A stretch of DNA of 64,000 bases from Chloroflexota bacterium (GCA_026710655.1 JAPOQN010000008.1:113133-177132), one strand, 5' to 3'; shown: positions 17,053-26,875, numbered from the stretch's first letter. Notes: generated from the sequence alone by a model not told the origin. Made by a program: numbers and translations.

Positions 17053-17856
17053 CTAGGGGCCTTCACTCACCGCGATGAAGACGCCCCGGCCCGGCTCCTG
17101 CTCGACGCCGGCGGTGGGGGCCTGCTCGAAGACGGTGCCACGGGGGTACTGCTCGTTGCGTCCCGTGACGACGGTGACCACGAACCCCGCCTCCTCGACG
17201 GCGAGGCGGGCGATGTCCTCGGGCTGGCCGATCACGTCGGGGACGACGCCGCGTTCGACGTCGAGGCCGCTGCTCGTGGCGACATCGTCGGGCTCGGTGG
17301 TGGCGGTGGAGCCGGTGGCGGGCGCCGGCGCTTCCCCGCCCGCTTCGTCGTCACCGCCGAGGTTGGCGATGACGATGGCCAGCACGACCACGAGCGCGGT
17401 GACGCCCACTGCGACGGCGGCAAGGAGGCCGGTGCGGGCAAACGAGAAGGGACGGGTGCCGATGCGGCGGTTGGGGATGGCGACGCCGATATCGACGCCG
17501 ATCATGGGCTCCTCGGGGACGCGCGAGCCGAACAGGGCGGAGGGGCCGCGTCCGGAGCGACCCTCGCCAGCAGGGGCTCCAGACGGGGAGGAAGGACCCG
17601 GCGAGGGAACGTCCTGGGGGAAGCGGGCGAGCAGCGGGGCGGTATCGAGACCGAGGTACTGGGAATAGGAGCGGAGGAATCCGCGCGCATAGACCGGCGC
17701 GGGGATGATGTCGAAGCGTTCGTCCTCGAGGGATTGGAGGTAGCGGCGGGGGGGGGGCGGGGGGGGCTCGGGGGTGCCGCGCGGGCCACCGCAAGGGGAA
17801 GGCCCCCGGTGTGGGGGAGCCTCGATCAGCCGCTCACCGATGCCGAGGCCGCTCAT
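17053..17856 (-). CDS. RodZ-like N-terminal segment, TM helix and PASTA domain; HTH region degenerate
   Basis: A 267-aa protein that starts like RodZ (GIGERLIEA), ends the HTH region like RodZ (RRYLQSLEDERFD, then PAPVYARGFLRSYSQYLGLD), has one transmembrane helix (TGLLAAVAVGVTALVVVLAI, mid-protein) and a single C-terminal PASTA domain (VVPDVIGQ ... PRGTVFEQAPTAG). The recognition-helix part of the HTH is replaced by a Pro/Gly-rich stretch encoded by long C runs (17750-17800). That looks like a frameshift/homopolymer artefact or a decayed motif. RodZ links MreB to the cell-wall machinery and PASTA binds peptidoglycan, so a cell-shape or wall-sensing role is inferred. Confidence 0.65.
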   Translation of the reverse strand: MSGLGIGERLIEAPPHRGPSPCGGPRGTPEPPPPPPRRYLQSLEDERFDIIPAPVYARGFLRSYSQYLGLDTAPLLARFPQDVPSPGPSSPSGAPAGEGRSGRGPSALFGSRVPEEPMIGVDIGVAIPNRRIGTRPFSFARTGLLAAVAVGVTALVVVLAIVIANLGGDDEAGGEAPAPATGSTATTEPDDVATSSGLDVERGVVPDVIGQPEDIARLAVEEAGFVVTVVTGRNEQYPRGTVFEQAPTAGVEQEPGRGVFIAVSEGP

Positions 17857-17947
17857 CGCCTCACTCCAGGGAGGGGACGGTAACACTCAGGGGGCAGGGG
17901 AGCCAAACATCGCAAGAGGCCCGCCAACGCCCCGTCGCCGGCCAGGC

Positions 17948-18841
17948 TCAGGCGACCGTGAAGGTGTCGAGCTGGTGCCGCTTCACCTCGGCCATCACCT
18001 TTGCGCCGACGGCATCGTCGGGCTCGACGACGGGGAGGCGGGGGGCGCCAATGTCGACGCCGAGCTGTCGCAGCACGTAGCGGATGGTGCTGGGGCTGCC
18101 GTTGAGGAAGCAGGCATCGGTAAGGGGCACGAGGGGACGGTGGATGGCGGCGGCGGCGGCGAGGTCGCCGGCGAGGACGGCGTCGAGCATCGCTCGTTGC
18201 TGTCCGGCGACGATGTGGGCGGTGACGCTGATCGCGCCGTAAGCGCCCATGCACCAGAGGTGGAAGTTGTCGTTGTCGTTGCCGCTCCAGATACGGAAGT
18301 CGGGCCTGGTCTCCAGCACGCGGGCCGCGGCGTGGAGGTCGCCGTTGGCCTCCTTGTTGCCGGCGATGTTGGGGATCTCGGAGAGGCGCAGGAGCGTATC
18401 GACGATGAGATTGACGCCCGTGCGCCCGGGCACGTTGTAGACGATGACGGGCGTGCCGGTGCTCTCGGCGATCTGGCGGAAGTGCTCGATGATGCCAGCC
18501 TGGGGCGGACGCAGGTAGTAGGGCGCGACGGCGAGGATGGCGTCGGCGCCGGCGGCCTCGGCGCGCTTTGCGAGGGCGACGGAGTGGCGGGTGTCGTTGG
18601 TGCCGGCGCCGGCGACAACGGTGCCGCCATCGCCGAGTTCCTGCTTGATCTCCTCCCAGAGGCGGGCCTTCTCGTCGTCGCTCAGGAGGGGCGACTCGCC
18701 GGTGGTGCCGGTGACGACGACGCCCTCGTTGCCGGCGCGGACGAGGGAGGCGGCGAGGCGGCGGGCGAGGGCGTAGTCGACCTCGCCCTCGGCGGTGTAG
18801 GGCGTGACCATGGCGGTGAGGAGTCGGCCGATCTTGGACAT
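17948..18841 (-). CDS. dapA: 4-hydroxy-tetrahydrodipicolinate synthase / DapA-family aldolase
   Basis: A 297-aa TIM-barrel class I aldolase. The TGTTGESPLLS motif, the catalytic tyrosine in IVYNVPGRTG and the Schiff-base lysine in AGNKEANGD are present, as is the characteristic GTNDTRHS. DapA condenses pyruvate with aspartate semialdehyde in lysine/diaminopimelate synthesis; other family members act on other 2-keto acids, so the assignment is by best fit. A GGAGCG Shine-Dalgarno precedes the ATG. Confidence 0.85.
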   Translation of the reverse strand: MSKIGRLLTAMVTPYTAEGEVDYALARRLAASLVRAGNEGVVVTGTTGESPLLSDDEKARLWEEIKQELGDGGTVVAGAGTNDTRHSVALAKRAEAAGADAILAVAPYYLRPPQAGIIEHFRQIAESTGTPVIVYNVPGRTGVNLIVDTLLRLSEIPNIAGNKEANGDLHAAARVLETRPDFRIWSGNDNDNFHLWCMGAYGAISVTAHIVAGQQRAMLDAVLAGDLAAAAAIHRPLVPLTDACFLNGSPSTIRYVLRQLGVDIGAPRLPVVEPDDAVGAKVMAEVKRHQLDTFTVA

Positions 18842-18916
18842 GATGCGCTCCGAAAGGTGGGCGCTCAGTCTATCGCTATCGGGGTCCGAGGGGCAGCGAC
18901 GGCGGGGCGGGTAGGG

Positions 18917-20128
18917 TCAGAAGCGGAGGGGGAGCTGTCCCCACGAACGGAAGTGCTTGCTGAGGAAGCGCCACTGGCGCTCGTCGCCGTAGTGGGAGCC
19001 GGAGTCGCGGCCGTAGAGGCGGTCGGGCGGCCCGGCGAGCTTCTGGTAGCGGAAGCGGGCGACCTCCTGGCCGTCTTCCAGCATGAAGGGCACGTCGTGG
19101 GCGCGGACTTCGAGGACGGCGGGAAGGCCGCCGGGGACGGTGGCCCCGAAGCCGGGGTCGAAGAAGCCGGCGTAGTGCGTGCGAAGCTCGCCGCTGGTGG
19201 GGTCGAAGGGGACCATCTCGGCGGCCAGCTCAGCGGGGATGGCGATCTGCTCCTGCGAGCGCAGGAGGTAGAACTCCTCCGGTTCGAGGACGAGGCGGTT
19301 GGCGGGCCAGATCGGTTCCCAGAACTCGCGGGGGTCGTGGTCCCGGCGCTCCAGGTCGAGGAGGGCACTGTTGTTGCGCTTCGCCTTGAAGCCGACGGGC
19401 ATGGGACCGCCGTCGGCATCCCCCGTGTCGGGCTCCTGGGGCGAGGGGCGGAGCTGGATGCGCACCGTTTCGGGGGCGGACGGGGGAAGCGCGGGGGGAG
19501 CGGCGTTGCCGGAGGGATCTTCGACGATGAAGCGGAGCTGGTTGAGGGCCATGCCCGCGTGCACCTTCACGAGGAAGGAGCGGGAGAACACCTCAAGCCA
19601 GAGAGCGCCCTCGTAGCCGGGAGCGATGTCGTCGAAGCGGTGGGAGTAGTCGGTGACGACACGGGTGAAGATGTCGACGCGGCCCGTGGAGCTCTTGGGG
19701 TTGGTGAAGGCGCGGACGTTGGCGGGGAGGCGGAGCCCCTCCATGAGGGGGATGAGGTAGGGGCGGTTGGGCTCGAGGATGCCGCCCGAGCGGATGTCGA
19801 TGCCCTTATCGATCTGGAGGTCGCCGAGGCGTTCCCGCACGGTCTGGTGGCTGGGCAGGAAGCTGGAGCCGATGCGGTAGGCGGTGGGGCCGAGGAGGAG
19901 GTCGAGGCTGGCGGGTTGGAAGCCGCTCTCGGGGACCTCGACGGCGGAGGTGGTGATGATGCCGAGGCGTTCCGCCTCGCGCAGGGTCTGGCGGGGAACG
20001 ACGCCGGGAGGCAGGTTCCAGGTCTCGGGCCAGGCGGGGGTCGCGGGGGGTGGCGGGCACCAGGGAGCAGCGGCCTGCTCACCCTCCATGTGGCCGGCTT
20101 CGCGGGACACGCTCGCTACCTCAGACAT
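18917..20128 (-). CDS. dcd: 2'-deoxycytidine 5'-triphosphate deaminase (long, two-domain form)
   Basis: A 403-aa protein of the long DCD family (PF06559 type), which has two dUTPase-like jelly-roll domains, unlike the roughly 190-aa DCD of E. coli. Domain 1 shows PASLDLLLG and FTNPKSSTGRVDIFTRVVTD; domain 2 shows PFDPTSGELRTHYAGFFDPGFG. It should deaminate dCTP to dUTP for dTMP synthesis, which fits with ThyX encoded at 26 kb. The first 45 residues are Pro/Ala-rich and poorly conserved. A TACACT box lies 8 nt before the ATG. Confidence 0.85.
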   Translation of the reverse strand: MSEVASVSREAGHMEGEQAAAPWCPPPPATPAWPETWNLPPGVVPRQTLREAERLGIITTSAVEVPESGFQPASLDLLLGPTAYRIGSSFLPSHQTVRERLGDLQIDKGIDIRSGGILEPNRPYLIPLMEGLRLPANVRAFTNPKSSTGRVDIFTRVVTDYSHRFDDIAPGYEGALWLEVFSRSFLVKVHAGMALNQLRFIVEDPSGNAAPPALPPSAPETVRIQLRPSPQEPDTGDADGGPMPVGFKAKRNNSALLDLERRDHDPREFWEPIWPANRLVLEPEEFYLLRSQEQIAIPAELAAEMVPFDPTSGELRTHYAGFFDPGFGATVPGGLPAVLEVRAHDVPFMLEDGQEVARFRYQKLAGPPDRLYGRDSGSHYGDERQWRFLSKHFRSWGQLPLRF

Positions 20129-20136
20129 GCCGGGCG

Positions 20137-20142
20137 AGTGTA
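20137..20142 (-). promoter_or_regulatory. -10 box upstream of dcd
   Basis: TACACT on the minus strand, 8 nt before ATG 20128; probable leaderless promoter. Confidence 0.4.
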
Positions 20143-20215
20143 CTGGTGCGCCCGGCGATAACTCTGGCGGGAACGCAAAGGTTCAGGGCCCATCGGCCGC
20201 CGACTTCCCCGGGGG

Positions 20216-20554
20216 TCAGCCCCCGGCGGCGGCTCGGCGCTCGCGGGCCTCAATCGAGTAGGGGAGCTCGTTCATGAATTCGAGCTCCTCCTCCTCGAGG
20301 CAGTCGCCAAGGCCCTTCGACCACTCGCTGAACTCGGGATCCTCGCGCGCGAGGGCGAGGACGGAGCGCACCGCGTTGGCATCGGGCATTTCCCAGAGGT
20401 CGTAGCAGCGGTTGAGGCGGCCGATGCTGTTCTGGTACGCGCCGTGCAGGCGCCAGCCCTTCTTTTCGAGGACTGGCACGAGGTGCGACATGATCTCCTG
20501 GAACTCCTGGGTCTTCCCGTACTTGCACTCCAGACGAACGAGCAGGAAGGGCAT
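20216..20554 (-). CDS. NIPSNAP-like small protein
   Basis: A 112-aa ferredoxin-like-fold (dimeric alpha-beta barrel) protein. The beta-alpha-beta start (FLLVRLECKYGKTQEFQEIMSHL is the family pattern), a central GWRLHGAYQNSIG and YDLWEMPDANAVRSVL match the NIPSNAP/dimeric-barrel family. Biochemical role is not established. It lies 40 bp downstream of the SelW-like selenoprotein gene on the same strand and may share its transcript. Confidence 0.6.
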   Translation of the reverse strand: MPFLLVRLECKYGKTQEFQEIMSHLVPVLEKKGWRLHGAYQNSIGRLNRCYDLWEMPDANAVRSVLALAREDPEFSEWSKGLGDCLEEEELEFMNELPYSIEARERRAAAGG

Positions 20555-20594
20555 TGCAACCTCCGGTCGGGCTTTGGCTGTTGGCTGTTGGTGG

Positions 20595-20879
20595 CTAGGA
20601 GAGGCGGTCGGCGATGGCCTCCTGCAGCTCCTTCATCTCCGGGTAACGACCGGTCGCCTTCTTCGAGTAGACGAGGTCGCCATCGACCTGCACCTCGAAG
20701 GCGCCGCCCGCGCCGGGCACGAGGGTCAGGGAAGCGGTCTGGTCGGCGAACATGGCGAGAAGTTCCTGGGCCGTCCACGCGGCCCGTGCGGTGTAGTTTC
20801 AGGGGACGCAGTATTCGATCGAGATGGCAAGGCTCTGCTGGGCCATGGGGAGCTCCTCCAGATCGGGGCTGTTTGACAT
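20595..20879 (-). CDS. SelW/Rdx-family selenoprotein with in-frame UGA (CxxU)
   Basis: A Rdx-family (SelW/SelT/SelH-like) thioredoxin-fold selenoprotein of 94 aa. The frame is interrupted by a TGA at 20799-20801, placed exactly where the family has the redox-active second residue of CxxC/CxxU: IEYCVP-U-NYTARAAW. Sequence after the TGA continues the family (LVPGAGGAFEVQVDG ... GRYPEMKELQ) to a TAG at 20595. Reading TGA as selenocysteine therefore joins two halves of one domain. A hairpin with a 5-bp GGGCC/GGCCC stem starts 13 nt after the TGA. Start: ATG 20879 lies 6 nt after a TACACT box; an in-frame ATG at 20846 has a GGAGGAG site and is an alternative (83 aa). Role: probably thiol redox. 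Confidence 0.88.
20768..20785 (-). promoter_or_regulatory. SECIS-like hairpin of the SelW-like gene
   Basis: Downstream of the UGA (13 nt spacer) the transcript can fold GGGCC / GGCCC around an 8-nt loop GCGUGGAC. Bacterial SECIS elements lie inside the coding region at this distance and carry a G-containing apical loop bound by SelB. Confidence 0.55.
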
Positions 20880-20885
20880 GGAGCC

Positions 20886-20891
20886 AGTGTA
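20886..20891 (-). promoter_or_regulatory. -10 box of SelW-like gene
   Basis: TACACT, then GGCTCC, then ATG 20879 on the minus strand: the leaderless pattern seen elsewhere in this window. Confidence 0.45.
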
Positions 20892-20918
20892 GCGCCCCGA
20901 AGGGCTGGGGGCGGGCGC

Positions 20919-20924
20919 TATAAT
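20919..20924 (+). promoter_or_regulatory. -10 box of UGSC selenoprotein gene
   Basis: A perfect TATAAT, 34 nt before ATG 20959, with GGGAGG as the Shine-Dalgarno. The divergent SelW-like promoter is only about 30 bp away. Confidence 0.55.
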
Positions 20925-20958
20925 TCGGGCACGGCGGAACTCTGCCGGGAGGCGCCTC

Positions 20959-21477
20959 ATGGCAACGATCCTGGATCCCACGGACGAGCGCGTTCCGGTA
21001 CGGCGCTCGCTGACGCAGCGGCCGGAGGCGATCAGCGGCACGGTCGCGCTGCTGGACATCTCGAAGCCGCGTGGCGACGTGCTGCTCGATCAGCTCGAGG
21101 TGCGCCTGCGCGAGCGGCTTCCCGAGGTGGACGTGCTCCGCTACAGCAAGCCGACCTTCACCAAGCCGGCGCCGGAGGCGCTGCGGCAGGAGCTGGCGAA
21201 GGAGGCCGACTTCGTCGTCGAAGGGTTAGCCGACTGAGGGTCGTGTACGACGTGCAGTGTGCACGACACGACTTGGCTGGAAATCAACGGCATCCCCTCG
21301 GTGTTCATCGCTTCGGACGAGTTCGAAGAGGCGGCGGAAGCGCAGGCTGAGTCGCTTGGACTGCCGGAAGTGCAGCGCCTGTTCGTGCCTCACCCCATCC
21401 AGGACGCGAACGACGATGAGATGCGTTCGAAGGCGGATGCGATCGTGGACGACGTGATCGCGGCGTTGATCGACTAG
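20959..21477 (+). CDS. UGSC-motif selenoprotein with in-frame UGA
   Basis: A 172-aa selenoprotein. The frame contains a TGA at 21235-21237 (residue 93) directly followed by Gly-Ser-Cys, giving the motif U-G-S-C that defines the UGSC (seleno)protein family. Both sides read as one protein: before the TGA, ISGTVALLDISKPRGDVLL and FVVEGLAD; after it, SCTTCSVHDTTWLEI, then GIPSVFIASDEF. The frame ends at a TAG at 21477. The DNA just after the TGA forms a strong 33-nt hairpin (21240-21272) suited to be a SECIS. Additional cysteines (CTTC) follow the Sec, so a redox role is likely; no biochemical function is established. It lies back to back with another selenoprotein and immediately before secA. 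Confidence 0.88.
21240..21272 (+). promoter_or_regulatory. SECIS-like hairpin of UGSC gene
   Basis: Starting 2 nt after the UGA: outer stem GUCGUGU (21240-21246) with ACACGAC (21266-21272), an asymmetric ACGA bulge, and inner stem CGUGCA (21251-21256) with UGCACG (21260-21265) closing a GUG loop. Thirteen Watson-Crick pairs directly after a UGA codon are the expected form of a bacterial SECIS. Confidence 0.7.
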
Positions 21478-21518
21478 GAACGGGAAACGCGGCGTTCCGC
21501 GCCTAGGACGCCGCGCGA

Positions 21519-21524
21519 TACACT
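21519..21524 (+). promoter_or_regulatory. -10 box of leaderless secA promoter
   Basis: TACACT, then GGACCC, then ATG 21531. A CGGCGT/ACGCCG hairpin just upstream may separate this unit from the UGSC gene. Confidence 0.45.
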
Positions 21525-21530
21525 GGACCC

Positions 21531-24146
<2,616 letters not shown>

Positions 24147-24162
24147 CAGGGCCGGCCTCCGC

Positions 24163-24546
24163 GTGAGCGTGCTCGCTGCTCTGGGCCTGGGCGCTGATGG
24201 CGTGCGCGCGATGCTCATCGACCCCCCGGACGACGTACTCGCCGAGGCGGGCCGGCTTGAGCCGCGCCCGACGGTGGCGAGCTCCCTACAGGTGGCGGAG
24301 CCGGCGCTCCAGATCGCGTGGTGGCCACAGCGGGAGGAGCTGACGGCGGAGAGCGTCAGCAAGCTGGCGTGGATGCTGTCGGTGGTGGAGGGGAGCGAGG
24401 GATGGCTTGTCAGCGACGGGGACGAGGAGAGCCCGACGCGCGAGGGTCTGCGGGCAGCGGTCGAGGGGTCGTCGCTGGCGGTCATGGGGGAGGCGGAGCT
24501 CGACGGCGGGGGTCTTGGCCTGCGACTGACGCACAACGAGGCATAG
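24163..24546 (+). CDS. Hypothetical protein downstream of secA
   Basis: A 127-aa protein starting at GTG 24163, 16 bp after secA and so probably co-transcribed. It has an Ala/Leu-rich N-terminus, a LQIAWWPQREELTAESVSKLAWML segment that looks amphipathic, and an acidic C-terminal half (EGWLVSDGDEESPTREGL). I recognise no family. Codon use is like that of its neighbours, so it is probably a real gene. Confidence 0.55.
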   Translation: MSVLAALGLGADGVRAMLIDPPDDVLAEAGRLEPRPTVASSLQVAEPALQIAWWPQREELTAESVSKLAWMLSVVEGSEGWLVSDGDEESPTREGLRAAVEGSSLAVMGEAELDGGGLGLRLTHNEA

Positions 24547-24558
24547 CGCACCGCGGGG

Positions 24559-24564
24559 TACGAT
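24559..24564 (+). promoter_or_regulatory. -10 box of leaderless cofC promoter
   Basis: TACGAT, then 7 nt, then ATG 24572; no Shine-Dalgarno. Confidence 0.45.
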
Positions 24565-24571
24565 CGCGGGG

Positions 24572-25225
24572 ATGGCTACGACCGTCCTGATCCCGGTGAA
24601 CCGGCTCGACCGCGCGAAAGGGCGGCTGGCTGCGCTCCTAGCGCCGGAGGAGCGGGCGGAGCTGGTGCGACGGTCGCTGGGGACGGTGCTGGAGGCGGTG
24701 CAAGGGGCGGGGCTGGAGGCGGTGGTGCTGACCTCGGACGCGGGCGTTCGCGCGGCCTTGTCGGCGGGCGTCCGTGCACTCGCAGAGGAGCCGGAGCTAC
24801 GGGGTCTGAGCGCGCAGCTTGAGCGCGCAGCCGAGCGGCTGGACGTCGACGAACTACTCATCCTGCACGCGGATCTGCCGCTAGCCACCGCGGAGGCGCT
24901 GCGCGACCTGGTCGCACAGGCGCCTCCAGCGCCCTCAGTGACGCTGGTGCGTCCCGGGGACGGGGGGACCAACGCGATGCTGTTGCGTCCGCCGGGGCGC
25001 TTCCCGCTGGCCTACGGCAAGGGCAGCGGGGACCTGCACGAGGCCTCCGCCCGGGAGGCGGGGCTCACGGTGCGCCGGGCGGAGGGAAAAGTGCTGGCGC
25101 TCGACCTCGACACACCGGCGGACGTGCGCACGTTGCTCGCGGAGCCCGCGGGGCGCGCGTGCGAGGCGGGTCGCTATCTGCTCGGGATTGGCGTCGAGGG
25201 GCGGGAGGCGCTGGGGGAGGGTTGA
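24572..25225 (+). CDS. cofC: 2-phospho-L-lactate/phosphoenolpyruvate guanylyltransferase (F420 biosynthesis)
   Basis: A 217-aa MobA/IspD-type nucleotidyltransferase of the CofC/FbiD family, which activates phospholactate or PEP with GTP as the first dedicated step of coenzyme F420 synthesis. Visible signatures are the N-terminal VLIPVNRLDRAKGRLA (nucleotide-binding loop with the conserved Lys), ILHADLPLA, GGTNAMLLRP and FPLAYGKGS, then LALDLDTPADVRTLL. This supports a cell that makes F420, matching the F420-type enzymes at 1.4-2.8 kb. Confidence 0.88.
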   Translation: MATTVLIPVNRLDRAKGRLAALLAPEERAELVRRSLGTVLEAVQGAGLEAVVLTSDAGVRAALSAGVRALAEEPELRGLSAQLERAAERLDVDELLILHADLPLATAEALRDLVAQAPPAPSVTLVRPGDGGTNAMLLRPPGRFPLAYGKGSGDLHEASAREAGLTVRRAEGKVLALDLDTPADVRTLLAEPAGRACEAGRYLLGIGVEGREALGEG

Positions 25226-25234
25226 GGGTCGGGG

Positions 25235-25783
25235 TCACTCCGGGAGGCGGCGGAACGACCGATCGTGTTCGTCGAACAGCCAGGCATCGGGGAAGGTGAG
25301 ACCCTCCCAGAACTCGACGATGTCGAGACCATCGACAGCGTCCGACGCCCAGATGCCAATCGCGAGGCCGTGGCCGATGACGAGGGTCGTGCCCTCGGGG
25401 CGCCAGTGCTGCGAGAGGGCGCGCGAGACGCGCTGCAGGACATCGGCATGGGATTCCCAGCCGGGCGCGGAGCCCGAGCGGAGGTAGGCGCGGGCGGCGG
25501 CGCGATAGTCGCCGTGGACCCAGGGGCGCTGGACCTCGGCGAGATCGGCGGAGATGGCGGCGGGGTCGAGTCCGAGCGCGTCCGTTACCTGCGCGGCCGT
25601 CTCAATCGCCTTGCGCTCGCTGCTAGCGACGACGGAGAGGGGCAGCGGGAGTTCCGACAAGGAGCGGGCGAGGCGCGCGGCCGCCTCCGTGCCTTTCGGC
25701 GTGAGAGGCCACGTATGGGCGGGGGTTGCGGGGTCCGGGTCCGGCAAGGCGTGTCGGATCCAGAGCAGATTGCGCTGGCTCAT
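25235..25783 (-). CDS. Histidine phosphatase (phosphoglycerate-mutase-like) family protein
   Basis: A 182-aa histidine phosphatase. The catalytic RH motif is LLWIRHALPD, the second arginine is in VVASSERKAIETA, and the second histidine is in TTLVIGHGLAIGIW. Substrate cannot be told from sequence; relatives dephosphorylate alpha-ribazole-phosphate, phosphoglycerate or phosphoproteins. A role as alpha-ribazole phosphatase (missing from the cobalamin cluster at 44-54 kb) is possible but unsupported by location. Start at ATG 25783. Confidence 0.78.
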   Translation of the reverse strand: MSQRNLLWIRHALPDPDPATPAHTWPLTPKGTEAAARLARSLSELPLPLSVVASSERKAIETAAQVTDALGLDPAAISADLAEVQRPWVHGDYRAAARAYLRSGSAPGWESHADVLQRVSRALSQHWRPEGTTLVIGHGLAIGIWASDAVDGLDIVEFWEGLTFPDAWLFDEHDRSFRRLPE

Positions 25784-25873
25784 GGGGTATCCATCGTATC
25801 GGAGCGTCTGGGAGAACCGGACCCGGCCGATACATCGCAACTCACGCGAGATCGCAGCTCACGCGACCTAACA

Positions 25874-25937
25874 ATTGAGGGTAACCTTGACGAAGGTGCA
25901 GGAACCGTAGGCGCCCAGGTCTTGTTGCACCCTCAAT
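25874..25937. other. Structured intergenic element upstream of thyX
   Basis: ATTGAGGGT (25874-25882) and ACCCTCAAT (25929-25937) form perfect 9-bp arms enclosing 46 nt. Inside are a small ACCTT/AAGGT hairpin and a GGTGCA (25895-25900) that could instead pair with TGCACC (25926-25931), giving a mutually exclusive fold. It lies between divergent genes and contains no coding sequence. It could be a regulatory RNA, a small RNA or a protein-binding region. Confidence 0.35.
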
Positions 25938-25960
25938 ACCCCGGGGAAGCTCTCATGGGG

Positions 25961-25966
25961 TATAAC
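25961..25966 (+). promoter_or_regulatory. Probable -10 box of thyX
   Basis: TATAAC preceded by GG, within the right arm of an ATACCCC/GGGGTAT inverted repeat (25936-25963). It lies 43 nt before ATG 26010. Confidence 0.4.
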
Positions 25967-25978
25967 TGACTTGCTGAC

Positions 25979-25995
25979 GCAAATTGGTAATTTGC
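25979..25995. promoter_or_regulatory. Perfect palindrome in thyX leader
   Basis: GCAAATT-GGT-AATTTGC, 7-bp arms with a 3-nt spacer, between the -10 box and the thyX start. AT-rich in a GC-rich region, it fits an operator overlapping the transcription start. Confidence 0.5.
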
Positions 25996-26009
25996 ATAGG
26001 CGGTTTGAC

Positions 26010-26840
26010 ATGGCTATCGAAGTTAATCTCCTGTCGCACTCAGAGGACCCGATGCGGTCCCTCTACATGGCGTACCGCACGTGCTACAGCCAGCTGACGC
26101 CGCAGCAGGTGGCGGCGCGCATCGAGGACGAGCGCATCCCGCGGGAGAAGATGCAGGCCTTCATCATCGAGCGGCTGAAGACGGGCCACGCGAGCCCGCT
26201 TGAGCAGGTTTGGTTCGAGTTCGCCATCGCGGGCGTCTCGCGGGCCTTCAGCCACCAGTTCGTGCGGCACCGGGTGGGCATCTCCTTCGAGCAGCAGAGC
26301 CAGCGGTACGTGACCTACAAGAAGGGCGAGTTCCCCTACAGCATCCCCAGGAGCGTCGAGAAGGCGGGGATGTCGGAGAAGATGGAGGAGCTGTTCGGGC
26401 AGGCGGGGGCGCTCTACGAGGAGCTGTTGGAGGCAGGGGTGCCGGCCGAGGACGCACGCTTCCTGCTACCGAACGCGACGAGCACGAACTTCAAGATCAC
26501 GGTGAACTTCCAGAGTCTGCTGCACATCTGCGACCTGCGGCTGTGCACGCGCGCGCAGTGGGAGTTCCGGCGGGTGGCGGCGCTGATGCGGGCGGAGGTC
26601 GCGAGGGCCGTCCCGGAGTTGGGCGGCTACCTGCAGCCGAAGTGCGGGGAGCTGCGCACGGGCTACTGCGACGAGTCGGTGGAGGACTGGGAGGCATGTC
26701 CGATCGGGCGGGTGCGTCCACACAAGGACGCGCTCTTCCGGTTGTACGATCAGTACCGGAAGGGCGAGTTGCAGCCCCTGCGCGAGGAAGACTGGGAAAC
26801 GATCGAGGAGATTGGCGTGGAGGCGGCGGGCCGCGGCTAA
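26010..26840 (+). CDS. thyX: Flavin-dependent thymidylate synthase ThyX
   Basis: A 276-aa FAD-dependent thymidylate synthase, methylating dUMP to dTMP with methylene-tetrahydrofolate and NAD(P)H. The ThyX signature RHR-x7-S is present as RHRVGISFEQQS, with AFSHQFVRHR before it and LRLCTRAQWEFR near the C-terminus. The start at 26010 gives the usual MAIEVNLLSH beginning. It is flanked by unusual upstream structure (25874-25995). The dUMP supply could come from the long dCTP deaminase at 19-20 kb plus a dUTPase. Confidence 0.93.
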   Translation: MAIEVNLLSHSEDPMRSLYMAYRTCYSQLTPQQVAARIEDERIPREKMQAFIIERLKTGHASPLEQVWFEFAIAGVSRAFSHQFVRHRVGISFEQQSQRYVTYKKGEFPYSIPRSVEKAGMSEKMEELFGQAGALYEELLEAGVPAEDARFLLPNATSTNFKITVNFQSLLHICDLRLCTRAQWEFRRVAALMRAEVARAVPELGGYLQPKCGELRTGYCDESVEDWEACPIGRVRPHKDALFRLYDQYRKGELQPLREEDWETIEEIGVEAAGRG

Positions 26841-26863
26841 TCGCGGAGGGCGCTCGGCCTCGC

Positions 26864-26869
26864 TACGCT
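26864..26869 (+). promoter_or_regulatory. -10 box of lipB
   Basis: TACGCT, then AGGAGC, then ATG 26876; probable leaderless promoter. Confidence 0.4.
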
Positions 26870-26875
26870 AGGAGC

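Noticed and set aside
25860..26009. NrdR box upstream of thyX
   Set aside because: The palindrome GCAAATTGGTAATTTGC does not match the NrdR consensus (ACACWATATATWGTGT) in length or sequence.
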